From positions 310,001 to 374,000 of the forward strand of contig NZ_PGVB01000010.1 of NCBI RefSeq assembly GCF_002860205.1: a stretch of 64,000 nt of DNA. The letters are read 5' to 3'. Positions 1 through 7,169 of this stretch are shown piece after piece. The notes below the pieces were generated by a model. That model did not search any database. It was not told the DNA's origin and was given only the letters and a program-made list of their open reading frames with translations. The position numbers and the translations under genes were made by a program. This DNA comes from Bacillus sp. T33-2 (GTDB lineage Bacteria > Bacillota > Bacilli > Bacillales > Cytobacillaceae). The first letter of the stretch is position 1. Each line of letters begins with the position of its first letter.

Positions 1-1
1 A

Positions 2-643
2 GCAAAAATACACCTCCCAACGCCTGCTAGGGAAATCAAGCATATTCGGAAGAATGTCAGCCTCAAACAGTGTAAAGTTATTCCTTCGACTTTACACCCT
101 AAGCATTTCGTAAAGGTGTTTATCACCGGGGTTGTGCACAAAAATATTCAATACGTGGAACACTGCAGTGGCGTACTGAAAGACCATAGCGTGGATGTTC
201 ATTTCAACTGCCACCGAACCATTAAGCTGTTCAGTCCCGTACAGTTCCCAGTCGATGACATGGAATTTAGCATTAAAAATACCGTGTTGGAAAGAAGAGA
301 GCTTGATAAAGATGGACATGGCGCAGACAGATGCTCCTCCGGCTCCCTTACTTTTGAACTTTTCAACGAACCAATTGAATGTAAGCTTATTGCCGCGGCG
401 GTTAAAGAAATAGATATTTTAAAGAATTTTGACACATGGGGACGATTTGACACAATTATTGAGAAGATGGAAGTCCTAATGCTGTTTAAGATATGGCAGA
501 AACAGCAAGTGAAAAAAGTCGGGTTCCATCACTATCCGCCACATGGTTATGAAGGTGGCGAACATGAAGGCCATGACGACTATGACGACGATCATGGACC
601 ATCTGCCCGTGACATTTTCAAGGGAGCTCTTAAAAAGTACTGA
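2..643 (+). CDS. CsxC/SPOCS-like spore-surface protein, 5'-truncated by window edge
   Basis: The reading frame is open from base 2 to a TGA at 641-643, so the N-terminus lies outside the window. The visible part opens with LPTPAREIKHIRKNVSLKQC and continues with VFITGVVHKNIQYVEHC, the same order of motifs seen in the two genes at 2012-2884 and 3290-4117 (EIKDIKKR, QC, KGFVRKNIQYA). A conserved block near the end (IIEKMEVLMLFKIWQKQQV) also matches the C-terminal beta-block of those paralogues. The tail is His/Asp/Gly rich. The family resembles Bacillus proteins annotated as CsxC family, related to SPOCS-type spore-surface domains; exosporium or coat localisation is inferred. It is transcribed towards its paralogues and followed by a hairpin at 792-815. 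Confidence 0.75.
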   Translation, partial: AKIHLPTPAREIKHIRKNVSLKQCKVIPSTLHPKHFVKVFITGVVHKNIQYVEHCSGVLKDHSVDVHFNCHRTIKLFSPVQFPVDDMEFSIKNTVLERRELDKDGHGADRCSSGSLTFELFNEPIECKLIAAAVKEIDILKNFDTWGRFDTIIEKMEVLMLFKIWQKQQVKKVGFHHYPPHGYEGGEHEGHDDYDDDHGPSARDIFKGALKKY

Positions 644-652
644 TCATAAAAA

Positions 653-763
653 AAGCGGAAGCGCCTCGATCAGCCCCGACAGGCATAAGACGAATCATGC
701 AGGAATCCCGATTTCTGCAGTGATTTGGCTTATGACCCGAGGGGCTAAGCGCTGTAGCTAGAC
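653..763. repeat. Interspersed palindromic repeat, copy 1
   Basis: About 110 bp, nearly the same as 49899-50010. Shared blocks are GCGCCT, CAGCCCCGACAGGCATAAGAC, a variable centre, then GGCTTATGACCCGAGGGGCT and GCGCTGNAGCTNGAC. The two ends pair (AGCCCC with GGGGCT, CATAAG with CTTATG), so the element can fold into a long imperfect hairpin. It sits directly behind the stop codon at 643. Confidence 0.75.
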
Positions 764-791
764 ATTTATCAAAGCAAACAGGACTAATATA

Positions 792-815
792 GGGTGTCTC
801 TTAGCCGAGACACCC
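792..815 (+). terminator. Rho-independent terminator
   Basis: Perfect 9-bp stem GGGTGTCTC/GAGACACCC (792-800 and 807-815) followed by TTGTTTATTT. It lies between two convergent genes, 150 bp behind the gene ending at 643, and probably terminates it after the repeat element. Confidence 0.7.
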
Positions 816-846
816 TTGTTTATTTGATCACTCGATAGTGCGGGGT

Positions 847-1914
847 TTAAATTAAATTCAGATTCACATATTGAGGCTGAAGGATATCAAACAGCAATTG
901 TGCGCTCCCTTGAAGTGAAAATGTTGGAGTCACTTCATTTAAAAGGAGACCATCATTCCAAATGCATTTAAATCCGCGAAAATTATATTCAAGTTCATGG
1001 ACAAAGTGCTCTTCATATACTTCATGATAAATTAACGCATCGTCAGATTGGAACATAAACTCTTCCCGACTCGTGCTTGGCATTTCAGGAAAAGACAGCC
1101 AATCGACACTCTGCACTTTTTGCCATGGAATTTTTATTGTTGCAGCATGAATGGTATGTGTCTGACAATTTACAAACTCGATATCAACAACAAGCAGCCC
1201 ATTGACAAAGAACATTGTTGATGGCAGGACCACCCTGGAATCCAAAACCTGAAAATTCCATTCAGTTTTAGTGATACACGACATGTCTGATAATAAATCA
1301 TACGAATCAAAAATATCAAGGTCTATTATCACGGTTGCCAGCAATACAGGCAGTTTAATGACTGGGAGGAGCTTCTTCTTTATGATTTTCGGCGGTCCTT
1401 CTCGTTCCAGGATCACAATGTCAGACGCGCTTTCACTATCCTTCAAATCGTGGTCTTCTAGCGTGCTGGCCTCCTTCACGTCGTCGCCTTCCGGATAACT
1501 AGCCTCCTTTACGTCCTGATCTTCTGGCTCATTTGTTTCCTCTTCTTCCTCTTCACATATTTCATCAGTGTTATCCTTATCTTTATCTGCAGGCTCCGTA
1601 TGATGAAAGCACTTCTTTTTTTTACCTCCCTGTAATTTGGCAGCTTTTCCCCAATAATAATTGTCCTCTTCCAAGGTCTCATCAACAGCGGCAGCATCAT
1701 CTTCTGTTTCAATGGATGAAAAGACACTCTTGTCATTATGCTCTTCAATTAATGGTATAGACTCTCGAGAAGCAAACTCTCTAGCTGATTCAAATTCTTG
1801 TTTTTCTTTCATCCGGTGGCTATTAACCTTTGGAGGGGGCAAAATTAACGGAGCAGAGGCTTTTCGGCTGAATGGTTTTGCACTTGAGGAAACAATCCTT
1901 CCATTTTGTTGCAT
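847..1914 (-). CDS. Divergent CsxC/SPOCS-like protein with long acidic N-terminal region
   Basis: 355 aa from the ATG at 1914. An upstream ATG at 1950 is in frame, but the ribosome site AGGAGGAGGG lies inside that extension, so 1914 is preferred. Residues 1-170 are hydrophilic, with a run of Asp/Glu and a Lys/His patch (GGKKKKCFHH). The C-terminal ~190 residues (IKLPVLLATVIIDLDI, then TEWNFQVLDSRVVLPSTMFF and NGLLVVDIEFVN) follow the order of the paralogues at 2012-2884 and 3290-4117, but the KNIQYA signature is lost. It is probably a spore-surface paralogue that has diverged; the acidic part could be a spacer or ion-binding segment. Function is inferred from family and neighbours only. Confidence 0.6.
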   Translation of the reverse strand: MQQNGRIVSSSAKPFSRKASAPLILPPPKVNSHRMKEKQEFESAREFASRESIPLIEEHNDKSVFSSIETEDDAAAVDETLEEDNYYWGKAAKLQGGKKKKCFHHTEPADKDKDNTDEICEEEEEETNEPEDQDVKEASYPEGDDVKEASTLEDHDLKDSESASDIVILEREGPPKIIKKKLLPVIKLPVLLATVIIDLDIFDSYDLLSDMSCITKTEWNFQVLDSRVVLPSTMFFVNGLLVVDIEFVNCQTHTIHAATIKIPWQKVQSVDWLSFPEMPSTSREEFMFQSDDALIYHEVYEEHFVHELEYNFRGFKCIWNDGLLLNEVTPTFSLQGSAQLLFDILQPQYVNLNLI

Positions 1915-2011
1915 TCCTTCCACTTCCCTCCTCCTGTAAAATCTATACAATAGGAATTGGGACTATACCATTATGTTAATAGTATAATCCCTGTTCCATC
2001 ATGCTATTAAA

Positions 2012-2884
2012 TCAATCACATTCATCATACTCGCCGTGATTCTTGTGATGGTCGTGGTCATCATAGCATTCGTCGTAGCCATGGTGGCCGTCATGGCCAT
2101 GGTGGCCGTCATGGCCATGATAATCATCATGGTCATTGGTTGCAGAAGAAACTCTCAGTTGCTGATTTTGAAGTACTTTTACAGTAAAATCAACGACCAT
2201 TTTTTCTTCAATTTTAGTGAAATAACCTTCTTCAATTGGGGCAGAGTTCGGAAGAGGCATTCTGTCGATTGCTTCATCCCACTCAATAATTTTGCTCGAA
2301 ATTAATTCACAGAAAGGCAGTTCATTATAGAACTGAGCGCTTTCTTGATGGAACTGGGACAGGTCGCTAGTCAGCAGCTCATCTTTTTCAGGGAAACCGG
2401 ATGGCAATGGCTTCGAAACGAAGAAATCAAATTCCCTGCGTTTGTTGATTTCCGGCATCACCGGCTTTGTAATAAATTTCTTGACTTCTGTCACCAGCTG
2501 AAACGGAATGTCAGTTGTAAATGAATGCAAATCGGAAGCTATCGTTGACTTTGTGCTTTCCTGGATATCGAGGCTGGGGCTTGCGTACTGGATATTTTTT
2601 CTGACAAAGCCTTTGATGAACAATTTGTTGGATGGCAGAAGCAAGCGGCATTGGGTTAGTTTCAATCTCTTCTTAATATCCTTGATTTCTAACACCGGCT
2701 CCGGAAAGTGAATGATGGTATCGAGATTAACCTGAAGGGTCAGCTCCGCCAAAACAACAGGAACCTTTGTGATGATCTTTCCAATGGAAACATGAGGGTG
2801 TTGATGATGAACCGCTGTACTATCGACATGGTGTATTTTCGTTTTATGCTCATGATCTTTTTTATAGTTGTGTGAATCAGACAT
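2012..2884 (-). CDS. CsxC/SPOCS-like spore-surface protein
   Basis: 290 aa, preceded by TAAGGAGGAGCG at good spacing. The N-terminus is His rich, then IITKVPVVLAELTLQVNLDT, FPEPVLEIKDIKKRLKLTQC and LFIKGFVRKNIQYASP, the hallmark order of Bacillus CsxC-family proteins. The middle carries the PFCELISSKIIEWDEAIDR block and the end of the domain is FTVKVLQNQQL. The tail is a repetitive HGHDGHHGHDGHHGYDE-type His/Asp/Gly segment, which could bind metal (inference). No signal peptide is seen, as expected for mother-cell-made spore-surface proteins. It shares orientation with genes on both sides but a 405-bp gap upstream suggests its own promoter. Confidence 0.75.
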   Translation of the reverse strand: MSDSHNYKKDHEHKTKIHHVDSTAVHHQHPHVSIGKIITKVPVVLAELTLQVNLDTIIHFPEPVLEIKDIKKRLKLTQCRLLLPSNKLFIKGFVRKNIQYASPSLDIQESTKSTIASDLHSFTTDIPFQLVTEVKKFITKPVMPEINKRREFDFFVSKPLPSGFPEKDELLTSDLSQFHQESAQFYNELPFCELISSKIIEWDEAIDRMPLPNSAPIEEGYFTKIEEKMVVDFTVKVLQNQQLRVSSATNDHDDYHGHDGHHGHDGHHGYDECYDDHDHHKNHGEYDECD

Positions 2885-2953
2885 TTACGCTCCTCCTTAG
2901 AGTAAAGATAATTCATCCTATTCGGTACAGATGACTATGTATGGGTATTCGCC

Positions 2954-2990
2954 CGTGGGCATTCGCCTATTTTTAGGATACATGCCCACG
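2954..2990. repeat. Inverted repeat in the leader between two CsxC-like genes
   Basis: CGTGGGCAT (2954-2962) pairs perfectly with ATGCCCACG (2982-2990), and an inner CCTA/TAGG can extend the fold. There is no U-run, so it is not a typical terminator. It lies about 70-106 bp upstream of the start codon at 2884. The rest of 2885-3289 holds a short direct repeat (TAGTACGGA twice, 3032-3049) and no gene that I can support. Confidence 0.5.
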
Positions 2991-3289
2991 AAACCCTTGA
3001 TAAAACGCAAACGATGCCATTTATCTTCTATTAGTACGGATAGTACGGAATTTTTATTATTTGTTAATCGGGAGCAACCAGAATGAATATTTGCTTTTTT
3101 TAATAAGGACAATGGACACATGTCAAATAAGGCAAAAACGGAATATGTATAGGAGAGAAAGAGTTTTTCCAGAAATGAAATGTTCCATTAATTATGTGGC
3201 ACTTGCGCTAAACAGCAGTAAAGCTTGCCACAAGAAAAAGCATTATCATGATTCCCGGTGGAGTCACATGACAATGCTATGGTTAATAC

Positions 3290-4117
3290 TTAGTCATTAT
3301 CGCATGGCAACAATTTACCAATTGGAATTTGTTGATTTTGCAGTACTCTAATCGTAAACTGCAGTGACATTTTTTCAACTACAGTATAGAATGTCCCCTC
3401 GAAAGTATCATGTTCATGCTTCTTGCGGTCAATTGCTTCATCCCATTCAGTGATATTGTGTGATACTAACTCACAGAATGGCAGGTGGTTGTAGAACTGT
3501 GAGCTCACTTGATGGAATTGGGATAGGTCGCTGGATAGAAGCTGGTCCTTTTCTGGAAAGCCGTGTCCCAAATCCTGTGCTCTAAAGAAATCAAATTCTG
3601 TGCGTGGACTCACTCTTGGAAATTCAGGCTCTATGATAAATTCACCTAATGGAATTGTGGTGGTACAGTGAAAAGGTATATTCACTGTCAGGGACCGCAG
3701 ATCGGAAGCTACACATTTGCCTGATGGATGATGGCATGGGGTTGCATATTGTATATTTTTACGTACAAATCCTTTTAAAAACAACGGTACAAGAAAATCA
3801 TCTTCCGGGGGATATTGATCCGGTGCCAGGGCAGGAAGCATCAGTGAGCACTGAACGATTTGCACCCGTTTTTTAATATCCTTGATTTCGAGCACAGGAT
3901 CCGGAAAGTGGATTTCAGCAACTAGATTGGTAGTTACTCTTCTTTCAGCTAAAACTGCGGGAGCACTTATAGTTAAATGCCGGGTAATATCAGCTGTATA
4001 AGGTCTTACCCGTACACTTTCACATTCCCCAATGTTCGCGGAAACATCTACATCAACACAATTGCGTTTATGCGTGGGATGATGATCATGATGATCGTGG
4101 TGATGATCATTTGTCAT
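3290..4117 (-). CDS. CsxC/SPOCS-like spore-surface protein
   Basis: 275 aa with an AAAGGAGGAAA site before the ATG. The layout parallels the gene at 2012-2884: His-rich start, SAPAVLAERRVTTNLVAEIH, FPDPVLEIKDIKKRVQIVQC, LKGFVRKNIQYATPC, a TEFDFF/GFPEKDQLLSSDLSQFHQ block, PFCELVSHNITEWDEAIDR and FTIRVLQNQQI. It lacks the long His/Asp tail of its neighbour. The many identical blocks show a tandem duplication. A sigma-K-like -10 (CATAGGATA) lies upstream at 4154-4162. Spore-surface location is inferred from the family. Confidence 0.75.
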   Translation of the reverse strand: MTNDHHHDHHDHHPTHKRNCVDVDVSANIGECESVRVRPYTADITRHLTISAPAVLAERRVTTNLVAEIHFPDPVLEIKDIKKRVQIVQCSLMLPALAPDQYPPEDDFLVPLFLKGFVRKNIQYATPCHHPSGKCVASDLRSLTVNIPFHCTTTIPLGEFIIEPEFPRVSPRTEFDFFRAQDLGHGFPEKDQLLSSDLSQFHQVSSQFYNHLPFCELVSHNITEWDEAIDRKKHEHDTFEGTFYTVVEKMSLQFTIRVLQNQQIPIGKLLPCDND

Positions 4118-4153
4118 TTTTTTATTTCCTCCTTTATATTCAGGTTACAGTGT

Positions 4154-4162
4154 TATCCTATG
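4154..4162 (-). promoter_or_regulatory. Possible sigma-K -10 element
   Basis: Minus-strand CATAGGATA matches the sigma-K -10 pattern CATANNNTA exactly, 37 bp upstream of the start codon at 4117. The nearest AC-type -35 gives a spacer longer than usual (about 20), so the assignment is tentative. Confidence 0.35.
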
Positions 4163-4316
4163 CTGTCGAAAGCTTTAAGCATGGTCAAATGAATCAGTAT
4201 AATCGTGGATTTTTGAGCGTTTTTACTACATGCAAAGGTTGTTTGTCATAAAGATTGATAGGTACTTGCACCAAATGGCTTCCTTTGTGCATAGGATTCT
4301 ACAGGAGGAGGATACG

Positions 4317-5507
4317 ATGAACAGACACAACTTTTTTGCCGTTGATATCGGGAACAGCTGGTACAAAGTACTGGCTTCTGACAACGGGGCAATAAGTGAA
4401 TATAAAATGCCCAATGCGATTGCATTGTTTGACGAAGAATTTTATGAAAAGCCCTACGATGAAGAAGATGTGGTCCTCGAAGACAATCTCATTGTGGAGG
4501 TAAAGAGCCAGGCGATCGTAGACAAGCGGGAAATTTACTATGCAGGCAAGTCAGCGGCAAGGCAAATGAATGTCAGCCTGACATCCTTTAATAACCAAAA
4601 AGCGGATGAAGAACGCACTTACATTCTTCTCTTTGGAATCGCTGCGTATCATGCTGCTTTTGTAAATGTCGATGATCTTGATATATATTATGAAATCGAC
4701 CAGCTTGCGGTATCGCTGCCTACGACCCAGTATAAAGAGAAAAAAGAACAGTTAAAGCAGCGGCTGATGGGAACCCATTCAGTAACGATCCATAAGGTCC
4801 CTGGACTCCCGGAACCTAAAGAACTTGTCGTAAAACTCATTATAAAAGATGTAATAGTCGGAGCAGAGGGCGCCTGTGCCTACCTGGGCTTGACACGTGA
4901 CCAGCAAACGTTGGGAATAAAGGACGATGAACTAGTCAAAGAATCACGCAGAGGGATTATCATTGGCGACCTCGGGGGAGATTCAGTCGATTTTGTCGGC
5001 ATTAAAAATAATAAACCAGTCGCCTCGGTTGAGGGTGCAACATTCGGAATTAATCTGTTTCTCGACAATATCATCAGGAAAATCAGCAAAAGTGAACTTT
5101 ATACGTTTGATTCGAGATCCGAGCTGGAGGAAAAATTGTTTGCAGGCCAATCAGAATGGTATGTCGAACCATACGCTGGCGTGAAAAAGGACATTAGCAA
5201 GTATGTCAATCCCCAATTAAGGTCAATGGCAATTAAATTCCTTGAACACTTCGACAGGGTCCGAAGCAGTTCAAACGAAGTAAAAGGGGCGAGACGGTAT
5301 ATCGCTGTCGGTGGAGCAGCAAAGCTTGCCCAGCGGCATATCCAGGAAGCTGCGGTAAAATGGGCCGAAAAAGGGCGCCCTATCGAATTAATGTTTCCTG
5401 AGGACATGGAGAAGCTGAATGTTCTGGGGCTTCTGGTTTTAGCGAAAATGAATCACTTAAAGAAACAATATGAGAATTCCACTGATTTAGTTTCAATTAA
5501 GGGATGA
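4317..5507 (+). CDS. Chromosomal ParM/Alp-type actin-like ATPase
   Basis: 396 aa from the ATG at 4317, which follows ACAGGAGGAGGATACG; an in-frame ATG at 4230 lacks a ribosome site. The actin-fold nucleotide motifs are visible: phosphate-1 VDIGNSWYKVL near the start, phosphate-2 IIIGDLGGDSVDFVGI in the middle, and the adenosine loop YIAVGGAAKLAQ near the end. The layout fits the ParM/StbA family whose N-terminal domain is called actin-like protein N. Such proteins form filaments that segregate plasmids, but members also sit on Bacillus chromosomes without a known role. It is followed by a small gene only 5 bp away, as in two-gene parM-parR-type operons. Confidence 0.8.
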   Translation: MNRHNFFAVDIGNSWYKVLASDNGAISEYKMPNAIALFDEEFYEKPYDEEDVVLEDNLIVEVKSQAIVDKREIYYAGKSAARQMNVSLTSFNNQKADEERTYILLFGIAAYHAAFVNVDDLDIYYEIDQLAVSLPTTQYKEKKEQLKQRLMGTHSVTIHKVPGLPEPKELVVKLIIKDVIVGAEGACAYLGLTRDQQTLGIKDDELVKESRRGIIIGDLGGDSVDFVGIKNNKPVASVEGATFGINLFLDNIIRKISKSELYTFDSRSELEEKLFAGQSEWYVEPYAGVKKDISKYVNPQLRSMAIKFLEHFDRVRSSSNEVKGARRYIAVGGAAKLAQRHIQEAAVKWAEKGRPIELMFPEDMEKLNVLGLLVLAKMNHLKKQYENSTDLVSIKG

Positions 5508-5512
5508 TTGAT

Positions 5513-5899
5513 ATGTCTGACACGACCAAAACCTACACCGATTTTATCAATAAAACCGCAATAACTGTGCCTGATCGGTTCATAGATGTAAAAACAGGCA
5601 ACTCCCTTTCTGTATCGCCGAAAATCCAAGAACAGATTGAATACCACACCAACAACAACACACTTGTTCATCTGCTCCTTTCTGCACTCAATCACTATTT
5701 TCACAAGCCAGTTCCAGTCCCAAAAGGCGCCCCGCAAGACGTATTGCAAGAGCTCTCTGAAATTAGAAGAATGCTGCAGCAGGGATATATTCCACTGGGT
5801 CCAGCCCCTAAACCTTCCCGCATTAAAGAGGGCCGGAAGGAACCCAAAGCTGTGGATTTGCTAGAGGTGAAAGATGTTTTGGAAGCATTCGGTGGGTGA
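5513..5899 (+). CDS. Small partner protein of the actin-like ATPase (ParR-like position)
   Basis: 128 aa. The ATG at 5513 has TAAGGG nine bases upstream; an overlapping ATG at 5504 would have no spacing. No family is recognised with certainty. Residues ~10-60 could form a helical DNA-binding or dimerisation part (SPKIQEQIEYHTNNNTLVHL, LLSALNHYFHK). The Pro-rich middle and a final helix (DLLEVKDVLEAFGG) are reminiscent of adaptor proteins that use a C-terminal helix to dock on a partner. The position behind the actin-like gene suggests the DNA-binding adaptor of a ParMR/AlfAB-type pair. That role is inferred from position and size only. Confidence 0.65.
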   Translation: MSDTTKTYTDFINKTAITVPDRFIDVKTGNSLSVSPKIQEQIEYHTNNNTLVHLLLSALNHYFHKPVPVPKGAPQDVLQELSEIRRMLQQGYIPLGPAPKPSRIKEGRKEPKAVDLLEVKDVLEAFGG

Positions 5900-5917
5900 T
5901 AGGGATTACAAAAGATA

Positions 5918-5956
5918 AACGAGGGTGTACTCTTTAACGGGTCCACCTTCGTTATG
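5918..5956 (+). terminator. Terminator of the actin-like operon
   Basis: AACGAGGGTG (5918-5927) pairs with CACCTTCGTT (5944-5953), one G-U pair, 19 bp after the stop codon at 5899. The U-run is weak. Confidence 0.5.
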
Positions 5957-6171
5957 TTTGCAGGACGTTGTAAATATTTCTTTATGCTTAATTTAAAGTG
6001 GAGCTTTTTGTATATCCACCGTTCATGTGATGGCAAAAGATTACCTCCATATTTTGATAATAATCTTTGGGGAATTTATCTTGTGCAGTAATAGCCATAA
6101 AAAAAATGTTTCTTCCATGTATGAATTTCCATATTTTACTTTACACTAATTGGAAAAAGGAGGTTCATACT

Positions 6172-6609
6172 ATGAGACTAATAACCATCTTGGCAATAAA
6201 ATTCATAATCTGCACCCTGGCTTTTGCTATTGGCCTTGATCTGTTTTTTGATGCAAGCGCAAGCGATATCATTTCGTTCAGTCTGTTTATCACCATTATT
6301 TCTTATGTAGTCAGTGACAGGATGATTTTACCTCGACTCGGCAATATAAATACTGCTGTTATAGATTTCCTGTTAGTGTACATGGCAGTGTGGATATTTG
6401 GTGACATCCTGTTCGAGAGTTATTTGCAATTGGCCTGGGGCAGCATCGTGACGGCCAGTTTATTTGCAGGTGCTGAACTGGCCATTCACCGTTACTTGAT
6501 CCGTGAAACCATGAACGACACCGGCGGGCAGCAGCAAACAGGCTTTAACCGAAATCTTGCCTACGGCATGGAAATGGCTGAGGAACAAGACCCACGCGAT
6601 AAAAAGTGA
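6172..6609 (+). CDS. DUF2512 (YndM-type) membrane protein
   Basis: 145 aa from the ATG at 6172, with AAAAAGGAGGTTCATACT immediately upstream. It has four hydrophobic helices: roughly residues 3-23, 30-48, 60-82 and 86-106. The segments LITILAIKFIICTLAF and SFSLFITIISYVVSDRMILP resemble the DUF2512/YndM family of Bacillus membrane proteins, which has no known function. The C-terminal ~30 residues are hydrophilic. A small gene follows 56 bp downstream on the same strand. Confidence 0.7.
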   Translation: MRLITILAIKFIICTLAFAIGLDLFFDASASDIISFSLFITIISYVVSDRMILPRLGNINTAVIDFLLVYMAVWIFGDILFESYLQLAWGSIVTASLFAGAELAIHRYLIRETMNDTGGQQQTGFNRNLAYGMEMAEEQDPRDKK

Positions 6610-6665
6610 TGTTCACCTGGTAAAAACGATTGTTAACTGGGCAAATTAACATTGGAGGTGAAACC

Positions 6666-6851
6666 ATGCCAGAGAAAAAGATAAACATCCCCAACGTCAG
6701 CCTGGGTGGAAAATTGCCGAAGGACAAAGGCGAGGGAGATTCCAGGCCGGTAAGCAGGGTCAACGGGACCGTTCCAGCCAGAATTCTGACAACAGGTGAG
6801 GCACTGTCAAATGGATTGACTGTAAAAAACACAGCCTTGTGTACTCCTTAA
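6666..6851 (+). CDS. Hypothetical 61-aa protein
   Basis: The ATG at 6666 has an excellent site (TTGGAGGTGAAACC), which is the main support. The protein starts MPEKKINIPNVSLGGKLPKD, is basic and Gly/Pro/Lys rich in its first half and has no membrane segment. I do not recognise the family. It may be co-transcribed with the DUF2512 gene and is followed by a bidirectional hairpin at 6895-6919. Confidence 0.45.
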   Translation: MPEKKINIPNVSLGGKLPKDKGEGDSRPVSRVNGTVPARILTTGEALSNGLTVKNTALCTP

Positions 6852-6894
6852 GTCTGAAATTGAAAAAGGTGCAGCATTTTCCCCAAAAAGATTT

Positions 6895-6919
6895 GAACCC
6901 CTGGTGTGTACAGGGGTTC
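6895..6919. terminator. Bidirectional terminator between convergent small genes
   Basis: Stem GAACCCCTG/CAGGGGTTC (6895-6903 and 6911-6919), between stop codons at 6851 (+) and 6931 (-). An AAAAAG run precedes it, giving a U-tract for the minus transcript. Confidence 0.6.
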
Positions 6920-6930
6920 CTCATCCATTG

Positions 6931-7062
6931 CTATTGTTTCCGTTTGGATGGTCCGGCAAATGACTGAAACTGACTCATCAATTTCTCGCGTGAATTTTTA
7001 TTTCTAAGTAAATATGCAGTTCCAAGGGCCAGGGTGGTCATCATCAAGCCTTTTCTTTTCAT
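6931..7062 (-). CDS. 43-aa DUF3918/YrzQ-like small protein
   Basis: Translation from the ATG at 7062 gives 43 residues beginning MKRKGLMMTTLALGTAYLLR, then a basic tail ending GPSKRKQ. The start has ATGAGGAGGTAACAACA upstream. One short hydrophobic helix near the N-terminus followed by a polar tail fits the very small DUF3918/YrzQ-type proteins of Bacillaceae, though the match is from general form. Function unknown. Confidence 0.55.
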   Translation of the reverse strand: MKRKGLMMTTLALGTAYLLRNKNSREKLMSQFQSFAGPSKRKQ

Positions 7063-7137
7063 TTGTTGTTACCTCCTCATCGTATCTTGGTGTCTACATA
7101 TAAGAGGTTCCCTCGTGAACGCAACAATAAACCTGAA

Positions 7138-7164
7138 AGAAACCGGCATATAATACCGGTTTCT
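7138..7164 (-). terminator. Terminator of the CAP-domain lipoprotein gene
   Basis: AGAAACCGG (7138-7146) pairs with CCGGTTTCT (7156-7164), directly after the stop codon at 7170 on the minus strand. Confidence 0.65.
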
Positions 7165-7169
7165 GCTAT

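Noticed and set aside
2918-3121. 67-codon frame in the CsxC intergenic space
   Set aside because: No ribosome site and it covers a hairpin and direct repeats.
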